Below, piece after piece: positions 1 to 6,628 of a stretch of DNA of 8,510 nt. A program made the translations under genes and the position numbers. The DNA lies in assembly GCA_050485745.1 (NCBI GenBank), contig JBJHBY010000157.1, positions 1 through 8,510 of the forward strand. The letters are read 5' to 3'. Under the pieces are notes generated by a model, which was not told the DNA's origin, ran no database searches, and worked only from the letters and a program-made list of their open reading frames with translations. The stretch is from JBJHBY01 sp050485745 (GTDB lineage Bacteria; Pseudomonadota; Gammaproteobacteria; Pseudomonadales; CAMLJR01). Position 1 is the first letter of the stretch. Each line of letters begins with the position of its first letter.

Positions 1-2
1 TC

Positions 3-806
3 ACTGTGTTGCATGCCCTCAGTGACCTGTACGCGGTCAACGCCCGGCCGCACTCGGCGCTGGCCACGGTGACCCTGCCGCGGCACCACCCGCGCCTGCA
101 GGGGCGGGACCTGAAGCGCTTGATGCGTGCCATGGTGGACGAGCTCGATCGCGCCGGTTGCACCCTGCTGGGTGGGCATACCCTGGAGGGCGAGCAGCTT
201 GCTGCGGGTCTGACCGTCAACGGCCAGGTGGAGGAGGCCGACCTGCTCCACAAGGCCGGAGCGCAGCCTGGGGACGCACTGGTGCTGACCAAGCCCCTGG
301 GCACCGGCATTCTGCTGGCAGGGCACACACAGCTGCGTTGTCGCGGACCCTGGCTGGAGGGGGCACTGGCCGTGATGCTGCGCAGTAATGCCAGTGCCGC
401 TGCGGTGTTTGCCGGCCACGGGGTTCGCGCCTGCACCGATATCACCGGCTTCGGCCTGCTGGGGCATTTGCAGGAGATGTGCCGTGCCGGGGAGGTGGGG
501 GCAAGGCTGCTGCTGGCGGAGCTGCCCGCTCTGGACGGGGCGCTGGAGCTTGCCGGCGCCGGCGTGGCCAGCACCCTGAAACCGGCCAATGACCTGGCAT
601 TACTGCACTGCATCGGGCAGGAGCTTGCGGCTGATGACCCGCGCGGCGCCCTGCTGACCGACCCCCAGACCTCTGGCGGGCTGCTGGCGGCGGTACCCCG
701 GGCGCAGCTGGAGGCCTGCCTGCGGGCACTGGCTGCGGCAGGCCAAATGGCCACCGTGGTCGGCGAGGTCCTGGCGGAGCCGGGTATCCTGTTGTTATCG
801 AAATAA
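3..806 (+). CDS. selD: Selenide, water dikinase SelD, C-terminal part (5' end outside window; probably from a NADH dehydrogenase-SelD fusion)
   Basis: SelD makes selenophosphate from selenide and ATP in the cytoplasm, the selenium donor for selenocysteine and 2-selenouridine. The reading frame is open to the left edge, so the true start and the N-terminal catalytic Cys/Sec and Lys region are not visible. What remains shows SelD/AIR-synthase-like signatures in order: HALSDLYAVNARPHSALA at the left edge, LLGGHTLEGE, LTKPLGTGILLAG, TDITGFGLLGHL and the C-terminal LTDPQTSGGLL. After GGHT, stand-alone SelD proteins usually carry a DPEPKYG-like stretch. Here it is LEGEQLAAGLTVNG, which from memory resembles SelD fused behind a pyridine nucleotide-disulphide oxidoreductase domain. 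The fusion is an inference, since that domain would lie upstream. The gene ends in TAA at 804-806 inside an AT-rich stretch. No selU/ybbB follows it. The SelD assignment is secure. Confidence 0.93.
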   Translation, partial: TVLHALSDLYAVNARPHSALATVTLPRHHPRLQGRDLKRLMRAMVDELDRAGCTLLGGHTLEGEQLAAGLTVNGQVEEADLLHKAGAQPGDALVLTKPLGTGILLAGHTQLRCRGPWLEGALAVMLRSNASAAAVFAGHGVRACTDITGFGLLGHLQEMCRAGEVGARLLLAELPALDGALELAGAGVASTLKPANDLALLHCIGQELAADDPRGALLTDPQTSGGLLAAVPRAQLEACLRALAAAGQMATVVGEVLAEPGILLLSK

Positions 807-824
807 CTTTACCATAATAAAAAA

Positions 825-840
825 GTTACTTTTAAGTAAC
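825..840. repeat. Inverted repeat flanked by A-tracts, 3' of selD
   Basis: GTTACT (825-830) and AGTAAC (835-840) are perfect reverse complements around a TTTA loop, with A-runs on both sides. Read on the plus strand the hairpin is followed by A's, so it is not a canonical terminator for selD. Read on the minus strand it is followed by a run of T's, but no minus-strand gene needs terminating here. It may be a weak mRNA 3'-end structure or an operator-like palindrome for the receptor promoter. The symmetry is seen directly; the function is unknown. Confidence 0.45.
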
Positions 841-867
841 AAAAAATCTAGTCAAATCCACTTTTAT

Positions 868-906
868 CGACTCCATGAAATTTTTTTCATGTGGTAAAAA
901 TAGTCG
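868..906. repeat. Nested inverted repeat upstream of the TonB receptor
   Basis: The inner arms CATGAAA (874-880) and TTTCATG (885-891) are perfect complements around TTTT. They are enclosed by outer arms CGACT (868-872) and AGTCG (902-906). The structure is about 140-180 bases upstream of the receptor ATG, where an operator or leader-RNA element could act. TonB receptor genes are often iron- or ligand-regulated, but I see no good Fur box, so no regulator can be named. Confidence 0.4.
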
Positions 907-1049
907 TCCCCTGGAAGGGGGCCGGCCCACTGTCACTTTTTGATTGTCCCAGGAGCACCAGCCGTTTCAGGCGGGCTGCCACCATCACGACGGATACCGT
1001 ACTCCCGCGATATTCAACAACGATAATCTCACCGAGATTGGGGGAAAGT

Positions 1050-3659
1050 ATGCAAGTATCTCGCAAGCTGCGGCTGACGCCGCTGGCGCTCGCCGTCTCA
1101 TCCAGCGCCTGGTTAATGGGCTCCACCGGTGTGGTCCACGCCCAGGGTATGGCCCTGGAGGAAATCGTGGTCACCGCCCAGCGGCGCCTGGAAACCACCC
1201 AGGAAACGCCCATTTCCATCACCGCGCTCAGCGCCAATGCCATCGAGAACCGGGGGATCCAGGGTTTTGGGGACCTGATTGGCGAGGTGCCGGGCGTCGG
1301 TGGTTTCGAAGCGCCCGGGAGCCGCGGCACCATGGGCCTGAGCATCCGCGGCGTGTCCGGCGGGTCGCCCGCCAACGTGTCGCTGGACCCGGCGATCGCC
1401 ATGTACATGGATGGCGTCTATGTGGGCAAGACCGTGGGCTCCTCCCTGGACGTGGCGGATCTGGAGCGGATCGAGGTCCTGCGCGGCCCCCAGGGTACCC
1501 TGTACGGTCGCAACTCCACTGCGGGCGCGGTGAACTTTGTCACCCGGCGCCCCACCGGCGAGTTCGGGGTACGGGCGAAGGCGGGCATCGGCCGCTACAA
1601 CGAGCGTTCCCTGCGCGCCAATGTCGACCTGCCCTCCGTGGGTACGGTGGGGGAGGGTGCTGGTCAACTGGCTGCCACTGTGGGCTATCAGACCCGTCTG
1701 CGTGATGGCCTGTACAAGAACGATAGCCCCGGCCAGCCGGATTTTGACGAGATCGATCGCCAGTCCTGGCGCCTGGCGCTGAACTGGCGGCCGCTGCAGA
1801 ACCTGTCGGTGGATTACATCTACGACGAGAGTCGCCTCGACGAGAATGGCGCTCTGCAACAGGTAGTGGGGTTCAATCCGGTCAATGCCGCGGGAACGAC
1901 GCGCGTGCAGCAGCTCAGTACCCTGCAGGATTTTCTGCAGGGTTTCTCTCAGATGCCTGGTGCCGATTCACGCATTGCCGATCGCCTGCTGCCGGCGTTT
2001 GATCGCACCATTGGGGCTTATGAGCAAGTTGAAGCCCGTGGTCAGGGGCGTCGTGGGCGCGGCCGTGCTGACAACACGCCCTTGACCGAAACGGATACGG
2101 GAGGGCATGCCCTGACCCTCGAGTGGGATGCGGGGAACATGGGCGCCCTGGGTGAGGTGACGTTCAAGTCCATCACCGCGCACCGCACCATGAAGAGCTA
2201 TGTGTTTGGCGATCTGGAAGACTTCGATACGGCACGGGACGGAGTATGGAACGACCTGTTGCTATTGACCTTCGGCGGGCTTTATCTCGACCCCGACAGC
2301 GTTTTCCCTCCTGGCCAAGGGCTTCAGGATTATGCTCCGGTGATCGATCAGCTCTGGGATGCGGTGGATGCTATCGGTGCCTTCCATAGCCGCCAGGATA
2401 CCACCACACGGTACTCCCAGACCTCGCAGGAGTTTCAGATGATCGGTGCCACCGATCGCCTGGATTATGCCCTGGGTCTGTACTACTTCGAAGACGAAAG
2501 TAACTACCGCCGCAACGCCGTGTTTGCCGCGCCGCTATCCGGGCTTGAACGCCAGAACTATGATCTGGAGACCCGGGCCTGGGCCGTGTACGGGCAGGGG
2601 ACCTGGCGGCCGCCGGTATTGGATGATCGTCTGTCTATCACCGCGGGGTTGCGTTACACCGAGGAGAAAAAAACCGTCGACTACGATTACTGGACGACGC
2701 GTTCGCCTCTCGCATTCGGGGTTATCGATATCAACGGCACCCCCACACAGCTGAACTTCTACTCGCCCAATCAGTTTGTTCAGGATGATGCCCGTCTCAA
2801 GCGCAAGAGGAACTTCTACAACCTGAGTGGCACCTTTACGGTTGCCTACGAGCTCACCGATGACCTGAACGCATTTTTGCGTTACTCCACGGGTTATCGC
2901 AGTGGCGGCTTCAATGGCGAGCTGTACGACAACTCCTTCGGTGAGGAAGAAATCGAGCAGATCGAGCTGGGCGTGAAGAGCGACTGGTGGAACCGGCGGC
3001 TGCGGGTGAACGCCTCGCTCTACGCCTATCGCGTGGATGACCTCCAGGTGAGCACCATTTCCGTCAATCCTCAGGGTGGGACCTCGACGTCGATCCAGAA
3101 CGCGGGCAAGGCGGAGCGCTGGGGCAGCGAGATCGAGATCCTGGTGGCGCCGATCGAGGATCTGGTGGTGGGCCTGAGCTATGCCTACATCAACGGAGAC
3201 TTCGACAAGTACCCGCCACTGGTCAACCCGGATGGTCAGGGTGGTTTTGTTGAGGTACCAGTGACCAATCAGGCCCGGCGCGGCGCTTCACCCAGCAACC
3301 AGGTCAATCTGACCGCGGACTACACCTTTGCCCGGCTGTCCTTCGGTGATATCACCGGCTTCCTGCAGGTCAACTGGCAGGATAAGTGGTATGAGACTGC
3401 GCTCTGGACCATCAATTATGGTGGCGTGAATTACACCCTGCCGCATCAGGGCATGGATGAGCGTACGGTGGTCAATGCCCGCCTCAACCTGGAGAACATC
3501 CGGCTGGGCGAGGGTACCCTGAAGATCGGCCTCTGGGGCAAGAACCTGACCAATGATGACTACCCGACCTACGGGATCAACTTTGGCAGCCTTGGTCTGA
3601 TCAGCCAGCAGTACGGTGAGCCACGCACCTACGGCATCGACTTCAGCTACGAATACTGA
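1050..3659 (+). CDS. TonB-dependent outer-membrane receptor, substrate unknown
   Basis: This is an 869-residue outer-membrane active transporter of the plug-plus-22-strand-barrel type, powered by TonB-ExbB-ExbD. I chose ATG 1050 because GGGGGAAAG lies just upstream and a clear signal peptide follows (RKLR, hydrophobic core, cleavage probably after VHA at residue 31). Starting at the earlier in-frame GTG at 891 would bury the signal peptide. A TonB box LEEIVVTAQ sits at residues 36-44. The plug follows, with the typical IEVLRGPQGTLYGRNSTAGA near 141-160. The rest is beta-barrel and ends in an aromatic Tyr (GIDFSYEY), as expected for BAM recognition. The size is normal for families in aquatic Alpha- and Gammaproteobacteria that carry the VTAQRR box. 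A basic Arg/Gly-rich stretch at residues 330-339 probably lies in a loop. No transport partner, periplasmic binding protein or degradative enzyme flanks it, so iron complex, vitamin, glycan and lipid-like ligands all remain possible. Confidence 0.95.
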   Translation: MQVSRKLRLTPLALAVSSSAWLMGSTGVVHAQGMALEEIVVTAQRRLETTQETPISITALSANAIENRGIQGFGDLIGEVPGVGGFEAPGSRGTMGLSIRGVSGGSPANVSLDPAIAMYMDGVYVGKTVGSSLDVADLERIEVLRGPQGTLYGRNSTAGAVNFVTRRPTGEFGVRAKAGIGRYNERSLRANVDLPSVGTVGEGAGQLAATVGYQTRLRDGLYKNDSPGQPDFDEIDRQSWRLALNWRPLQNLSVDYIYDESRLDENGALQQVVGFNPVNAAGTTRVQQLSTLQDFLQGFSQMPGADSRIADRLLPAFDRTIGAYEQVEARGQGRRGRGRADNTPLTETDTGGHALTLEWDAGNMGALGEVTFKSITAHRTMKSYVFGDLEDFDTARDGVWNDLLLLTFGGLYLDPDSVFPPGQGLQDYAPVIDQLWDAVDAIGAFHSRQDTTTRYSQTSQEFQMIGATDRLDYALGLYYFEDESNYRRNAVFAAPLSGLERQNYDLETRAWAVYGQGTWRPPVLDDRLSITAGLRYTEEKKTVDYDYWTTRSPLAFGVIDINGTPTQLNFYSPNQFVQDDARLKRKRNFYNLSGTFTVAYELTDDLNAFLRYSTGYRSGGFNGELYDNSFGEEEIEQIELGVKSDWWNRRLRVNASLYAYRVDDLQVSTISVNPQGGTSTSIQNAGKAERWGSEIEILVAPIEDLVVGLSYAYINGDFDKYPPLVNPDGQGGFVEVPVTNQARRGASPSNQVNLTADYTFARLSFGDITGFLQVNWQDKWYETALWTINYGGVNYTLPHQGMDERTVVNARLNLENIRLGEGTLKIGLWGKNLTNDDYPTYGINFGSLGLISQQYGEPRTYGIDFSYEY

Positions 3660-3674
3660 GGTTCGTGCCAGCAA

Positions 3675-3711
3675 CAAAAAACCCCGTGGCCGCAAGGCCA
3701 CGGGGTTTTTT
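3675..3711. terminator. Bidirectional rho-independent terminator
   Basis: A perfect 10-bp stem CCCCGTGGCC (3682-3691) / GGCCACGGGG (3696-3705) has a GCAA tetraloop. It is flanked by an A-run (3675-3681) on the left and a T-run (3706-3711) on the right. It therefore has a U-tract in both directions and sits between two convergent genes, 15 bases after the TonB receptor stop and 36 bases beyond the PEP-CTERM gene stop. It should end both transcripts. Confidence 0.95.
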
Positions 3712-3747
3712 ATTGGCTTGCCGGAACGGGGCTTGCGCAGGGCAGGA

Positions 3748-4335
3748 TCAGGCCGCCTTGCGCGCCATGCGGCGCGAGGCGCCGACGCCGATCAGGCCGA
3801 GAGCCATCAGGCCCAGGGTAGCGGGCTCCGGCACCGAAACCGCGGTGACGGTAGCGGTGACGTTGCGGGTGGCGGAGCTGCTGCTGCCGGCCAGGCTGGA
3901 GAACACGACCTCGAACACGGAGCCGTTACCCAGGTCGATCACTTCGGGCTGCGAAGACCAGCTCAGGCTGTTGTTGACGAAAATAAACAGGGTCACGGTG
4001 CGGGTGACGCCGCCGATGCCGGTGGCGCTGGCGCCGGCCGGGGTCAGGAAGGCCAGGGTGGCCTCGATGGTGGCGGTGCCGGTGCCCGAGGCAGGGGTGA
4101 CGCTGAAGAAGTTGAAGGTCTGGGACTCGCCTTCGGCCAGGGAGAAGGTCAGGCCGTCAAGCCCGGTGGACTTGGTCAGCGTCGGGTTGTAGCTGCCGGA
4201 GGTGCGTACCACACTGGAATCCGCGTAGGAGGTTTCAAAGTGGATTTTTGCCGGGGCGGCGTGCACCTGTGCCATGCAGAACAGCGCAAACAGCGCGGTC
4301 GTGCAGAGTGTGAGAAGGTTTCGTTGTCTGGCCAT
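3748..4335 (-). CDS. PEP-CTERM sorting domain protein, exosortase substrate, otherwise uncharacterised
   Basis: This is a 195-residue exported protein. An N-terminal signal peptide (basic MARQR, hydrophobic core, probable cleavage after VHA at residue 26) is followed by a Ser/Thr/Gly-rich, probably beta-rich body. At the C-terminus VPEP (168-171), a short hydrophobic helix (about 173-186) and a basic tail RRMARK form the tripartite PEP-CTERM signal. Exosortase cleaves this signal, and such proteins usually end up at the surface or in extracellular matrix in exopolysaccharide-producing Gram-negative bacteria. I prefer the ATG at 4335 because GGAG (minus strand, 4345-4342) is well spaced from it; the ATG four codons upstream overlaps that site. 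The body is not recognised as a named anchor or enzyme domain and contains no cysteine after the signal peptide. The gene stands alone behind a sigma-54-like promoter, and its exosortase must be elsewhere. Confidence 0.9.
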   Translation of the reverse strand: MARQRNLLTLCTTALFALFCMAQVHAAPAKIHFETSYADSSVVRTSGSYNPTLTKSTGLDGLTFSLAEGESQTFNFFSVTPASGTGTATIEATLAFLTPAGASATGIGGVTRTVTLFIFVNNSLSWSSQPEVIDLGNGSVFEVVFSSLAGSSSSATRNVTATVTAVSVPEPATLGLMALGLIGVGASRRMARKAA

Positions 4336-4446
4336 GGTGTGCTCCATAAATGTGGACTGCTATTTGAGTTGTGGTGTCCCGGTCGCGCCGTCCTCCGTCC
4401 CGGGGTTGGGCCCGGCGGATCTGGTTCGAACGTCCGCTTTTTGTCA

Positions 4447-4464
4447 AAGCACGATCCGGGCCAT
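4447..4464 (-). promoter_or_regulatory. Sigma-54 (RpoN) -24/-12 promoter for the PEP-CTERM gene
   Basis: On the minus strand the bases from 4463 down to 4447 read TGGCCCGGATCGTGCTT. Aligned with the RpoN consensus YTGGCACGRNNNTTGCW, the invariant GG (4462-4461) and GC (4450-4449) are present with exactly ten bases between them. Only three specified positions differ: the leading Y, the A of GGCAC and the first T of TTGC. The predicted transcription start is near 4437, giving a leader of about 100 bases before the PEP-CTERM ATG at 4335. RpoN together with a PrsK/PrsR-type two-component system is known to drive PEP-CTERM genes in some floc-forming proteobacteria, which fits. Activity is inferred. 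Confidence 0.75.
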
Positions 4465-4468
4465 TTTT

Positions 4469-4481
4469 TATCATATTGATT
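4469..4481 (-). promoter_or_regulatory. IHF-like site upstream of the sigma-54 promoter
   Basis: The minus strand reads AATCAATATGATA, matching eight of the nine specified positions of the IHF consensus WATCAANNNNTTR. It is centred about 38 bases before the predicted start and lies just upstream of the -24 element, in AT-rich DNA. IHF commonly bends DNA between a sigma-54 promoter and its upstream activator sites. Such matches do occur by chance in AT-rich DNA, so position is the main support. Confidence 0.4.
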
Positions 4482-4540
4482 TTGAATAACTATTCTTGAT
4501 GTCGTTGATCCGAATGTAAGTTATTTCGACGTCAAATTTA

Positions 4541-4555
4541 CGGATAAAAAATCCG
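4541..4555. repeat. Short inverted repeat CGGAT-AAAAA-ATCCG
   Basis: Perfect 5-bp arms (4541-4545 and 4551-4555) flank five A's, about 110 bases upstream of the predicted sigma-54 start. That is within the usual range for an enhancer-binding-protein site, and ATCCG recurs at 4508-4512. It could be an activator site or chance; no known motif is recognised. Confidence 0.3.
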
Positions 4556-4709
4556 GTTATTGATGAGCCCCCGCTCGCACTGGTTCTCAGCTGTTCCGGC
4601 GACTTTACAGGTGGGTGAAATTTTTCGACAGACTGTTATGCTGACGCGCGATCCGGGGGTGAGCGAGTCCCGCGTCCCGGCGTTCTGTGTCCTGAACCGG
4701 AGTGTTGAC

Positions 4710-5939
4710 ATGTCCAGCCCCGCCAGCCCCTTCGAGCCCCTGCGGATCGGCCCCCTGACCCTGCGCAACCGCTTTATCAAGTCCGGTGCCAATGAGGCCA
4801 TGTCCCGGGACGGCCGACCGACGCAGGCCATGGTCAAGCACCATCGCGACCTGGCCGCTGGCGGCGTGGGCATGACCACGGTGGCCTACATCGCCGTGGC
4901 CGAGGTGGGCCGTACCCTGCCGGACCAGATCTGGATGCGCCCGGAGATCCTGCCGGACCTGCGCGCGCTGACCGACGCGGTACACGCCGAGGGCGCGGCG
5001 ATCTCCGCGCAGATCACCCATGGTGGCTCCTTCGTCACGGGGCTGCGGGTGAAGGGGCGTACCATCAGTGCCTCCTCGGGACTCAACGTAGCCGGTTTGC
5101 TCAAGGGCAATGTCCTGCAGCGCGCCATGACCGAGGCGGACATGGTGCGGGTGGTGGACGAATTCGTGCGCACCGCCGAGCTGGCGCGCGAAGCCGGCTT
5201 CGACGCGGTCGAGCTGCACATGGGGCATGGCTATCTGCTCAACCAGTTCATTTCACCCCTGAGCAACCGCCGCACTGATGAATATGGCGGCAGTGCCGGG
5301 AACCGGGCACGTTTTCCCGCGCGGGTGTTGGCGGCGGTGAAGCAGGCGGTGGGGCAGGACCTGGCGGTGATTGCCAAGATCAACGTCGCCGATGGTGTGC
5401 GCCGTGGCGCCTGGGCCGAGGACGCCGCGGTGACGGCCCGTGTGCTGCAGGATGCCGGCGCCGATCTGCTGGTGCTCTCGGGTGGCCGCAACGTCGAGTC
5501 GACCTGGTTCATGTTTGGCAGCAACATGAATGTTGCGGAGATCTGCAAGGTACTGAAGGACGACTGGCTGTCCCGCACCATGCTCAAGGTGGCGTCGAAA
5601 AGTGCACCGAAGGTCGATTTCCGTCAGATGTATTTCCTGGAGTACTCACGCAAGGTGCGCGCCGCGGTGGACATGCCTCTGGCCTACCTCGGGGGGGCAC
5701 GCTCCCTGGCCAATGTGGAGCAGGCGATGGTCGAAGGGTTCGACGCGGTGGTGCTGGCGCGCCCGTTGCTGCACGACCCGGCCCTGGTGAGCAAGTTCCG
5801 CAGTGGTGAACTGAAGGAGTCGGGCTGTACCAACTGTAATGCCTGTGTTGCCTACATCTATCACCCGGACGGCACCCGTTGCATCGAGAACCCGCCGAAC
5901 GATCCACGGCTCAACCAGATTCCGGCGGCCAGTACCTGA
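4710..5939 (+). CDS. NADH:flavin oxidoreductase, Old Yellow Enzyme family, single-domain with cysteine cluster
   Basis: This is a 409-residue FMN TIM-barrel oxidoreductase, predicted cytoplasmic and probably reducing alpha,beta-unsaturated carbonyl or enoyl substrates. I chose ATG 4710 because CGGAG (4698-4702) precedes it by seven bases and the family N-terminus FEPLRIGPLTLRNRF follows at once. Signature parts include AQITHGGSF, the active-site segment ELHMGHGYLLNQF (168-180; His170, His173 and Tyr175 are the candidate catalytic and binding residues) and SNRRTDEYGGS. Near the C-terminus C373-x2-C376-x2-C379-x11-C391 closely resembles the 4Fe-4S ligands of 2,4-dienoyl-CoA reductase and trimethylamine dehydrogenase. 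Those proteins then continue into FAD/NAD(P) domains; this one stops 18 residues after the last Cys. It may receive electrons from a separate partner or use NAD(P)H directly. No pathway gene adjoins it. The family is secure; substrate and cluster occupancy are inferred. Confidence 0.92.
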   Translation: MSSPASPFEPLRIGPLTLRNRFIKSGANEAMSRDGRPTQAMVKHHRDLAAGGVGMTTVAYIAVAEVGRTLPDQIWMRPEILPDLRALTDAVHAEGAAISAQITHGGSFVTGLRVKGRTISASSGLNVAGLLKGNVLQRAMTEADMVRVVDEFVRTAELAREAGFDAVELHMGHGYLLNQFISPLSNRRTDEYGGSAGNRARFPARVLAAVKQAVGQDLAVIAKINVADGVRRGAWAEDAAVTARVLQDAGADLLVLSGGRNVESTWFMFGSNMNVAEICKVLKDDWLSRTMLKVASKSAPKVDFRQMYFLEYSRKVRAAVDMPLAYLGGARSLANVEQAMVEGFDAVVLARPLLHDPALVSKFRSGELKESGCTNCNACVAYIYHPDGTRCIENPPNDPRLNQIPAAST

Positions 5940-5957
5940 GCGCCTGACTGCGCGTGG

Positions 5958-6572
5958 TCAGCTCCCTGACAGCGGCGCCTGCCAGCGATACAGGCGCATG
6001 GGCGGGGCATTGCGTACCTCCAGTGCGACCTCCGGTTCGCCGAGGATACTGCGGCCCATGCGCCCGACGTGGCCGCGGAACTGGTAGGCGACGAAGCGCC
6101 CACCCGGTGCGAGATTGTTCTGGATGCTCTCGATGATGGCCATGCCCACTGCGTGGGGTATGGTGGAAAAGGGAATCCCTGAAATCACCGCATCCGCCTT
6201 GCCCAGCCCCCATTGTGCAAGCAGATCCGCCAATTCCAGGGCGTTGCCTTCATGGGGGGTCAGTCGGGGATCGCCGATGCGTTTGAGGATGCGGATGAAT
6301 TCCGGGTCGAGGTCAATCGCCAGCAGGCGTGCATCGTCGGGTAGCGCGTCGAGGATGGCCCGGGTGGTGCCGCCCGTGCCGGGGCCGAGCTCGACGACCA
6401 CTCGCGCCTGTGAGAGGTTCGCCTGCTGGATGATGCGGCGCTCCAGAAAGCGCGAGCTGGGAATGATCGAGCCGACCTGCTCGGGTTTGCGCAGGAAGCC
6501 GCGAAAAAAATCCAGGGGGGCGCTGCGCCCCGGCAGTTTCTCGGCGGAAGTCAGCCTGGGTTCGGTGTCCAT
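5958..6572 (-). CDS. Class I SAM-dependent methyltransferase, phospholipid N-methyltransferase-like (COG3963 type)
   Basis: This is a 204-residue predicted methyltransferase. I placed the start at ATG 6572 because GAGGAG (minus strand, 6586-6581) precedes it by eight bases; the longer frame upstream adds no family-like sequence. The N-terminal FFRGFLRKPEQVGSIIPSS (22-40) is typical of the PmtA-like / rRNA adenine dimethylase-like group. SAM motif I is VVELGPGTGG (59-68), an acidic DLDP follows at 87-90 and the motif IV-like SGIPFS is at 131-136. PmtA proteins methylate phosphatidylethanolamine toward phosphatidylcholine at the inner membrane face, but relatives in this group act on other targets or are untested, so I do not use the symbol. 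It lies 56 bases downstream of a glycerophosphodiesterase-like gene on the same strand, probably in one transcript, and its 3' end is 18 bases from the convergent oxidoreductase gene with no visible terminator. Confidence 0.85.
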   Translation of the reverse strand: MDTEPRLTSAEKLPGRSAPLDFFRGFLRKPEQVGSIIPSSRFLERRIIQQANLSQARVVVELGPGTGGTTRAILDALPDDARLLAIDLDPEFIRILKRIGDPRLTPHEGNALELADLLAQWGLGKADAVISGIPFSTIPHAVGMAIIESIQNNLAPGGRFVAYQFRGHVGRMGRSILGEPEVALEVRNAPPMRLYRWQAPLSGS

Positions 6573-6628
6573 TGGGTGTTCTCCTCGGTTGCAGCGCACG
6601 ATCACGTTATCCGCCTGATGCGGCTAAA

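Larger units (their letters stand above)
807..1049 (+). promoter_or_regulatory. AT-rich intergenic island and leader upstream of the TonB receptor
   Basis: These 243 bases lie between selD and the receptor start. The first hundred or so (about 803-906) are strikingly AT-rich against GC-rich flanks and hold two inverted-repeat structures, listed separately. The second half is GC-rich again and contains a small hairpin (CCCCT at 908-912, AGGGG at 916-920) and the perfect palindrome GGGCCGGCCC at 919-928. The receptor frame stays open back to a GTG at 891, but the translation of 891-1049 looks neither conserved nor like a signal peptide, so I treat it as untranslated leader. The receptor promoter is probably here, but I could not pick a convincing -35/-10 pair. 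Confidence 0.4.
4336..4709. other. Divergent intergenic region between the PEP-CTERM gene and the oxidoreductase gene
   Basis: This 374-base region has no supported gene. Next to the PEP-CTERM gene, about 4348-4446 is GC-rich and would be its 5' untranslated region. Then come the -24/-12 promoter (4447-4464), an IHF-like site (4469-4481) and a generally AT-rich stretch to about 4560 containing inverted repeats. An imperfect one is GATGTCG (4498-4504) versus CGACGTC (4527-4533); CGGAT/ATCCG at 4541-4555 is perfect. From 4560 to 4709 the oxidoreductase frame stays open, but the translation has no family similarity, so I treat it as leader. I saw no convincing sigma-70 promoter for the oxidoreductase. 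Confidence 0.6.

Noticed and set aside
825..846. Rho-independent terminator for selD
   Set aside because: The hairpin is AT-rich and followed by A's on the selD strand, so it lacks both the GC stem and the U-tract.
912..927. GG-N10-GC spacing on the plus strand, a possible second sigma-54 promoter before the TonB receptor
   Set aside because: Apart from CTGG and the final GC, the -24 and -12 elements match the consensus poorly, and the spacing arises within a G/C-rich palindrome.
891..1049. N-terminal extension of the TonB receptor from GTG 891
   Set aside because: It would place 53 unconserved residues before a clear signal peptide; ATG 1050 has a purine-rich ribosome site and begins that signal peptide.
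3616..4479. Long plus-strand open frame across the PEP-CTERM gene
   Set aside because: It is antisense to a well-supported gene, Gly/Ala/Arg-rich without motifs, and runs through the bidirectional terminator.
4560..4709. N-terminal extension of the Old Yellow Enzyme-family gene from ATG 4560
   Set aside because: The extra 50 residues have no family similarity and no good ribosome site, whereas ATG 4710 is preceded by CGGAG and followed by the family N-terminus.
6611..6623. Small hairpin CCGC/GCGG between the phosphodiesterase and methyltransferase genes as a terminator
   Set aside because: It has only four base pairs and no T-run on the minus strand, so it does not argue against co-transcription.
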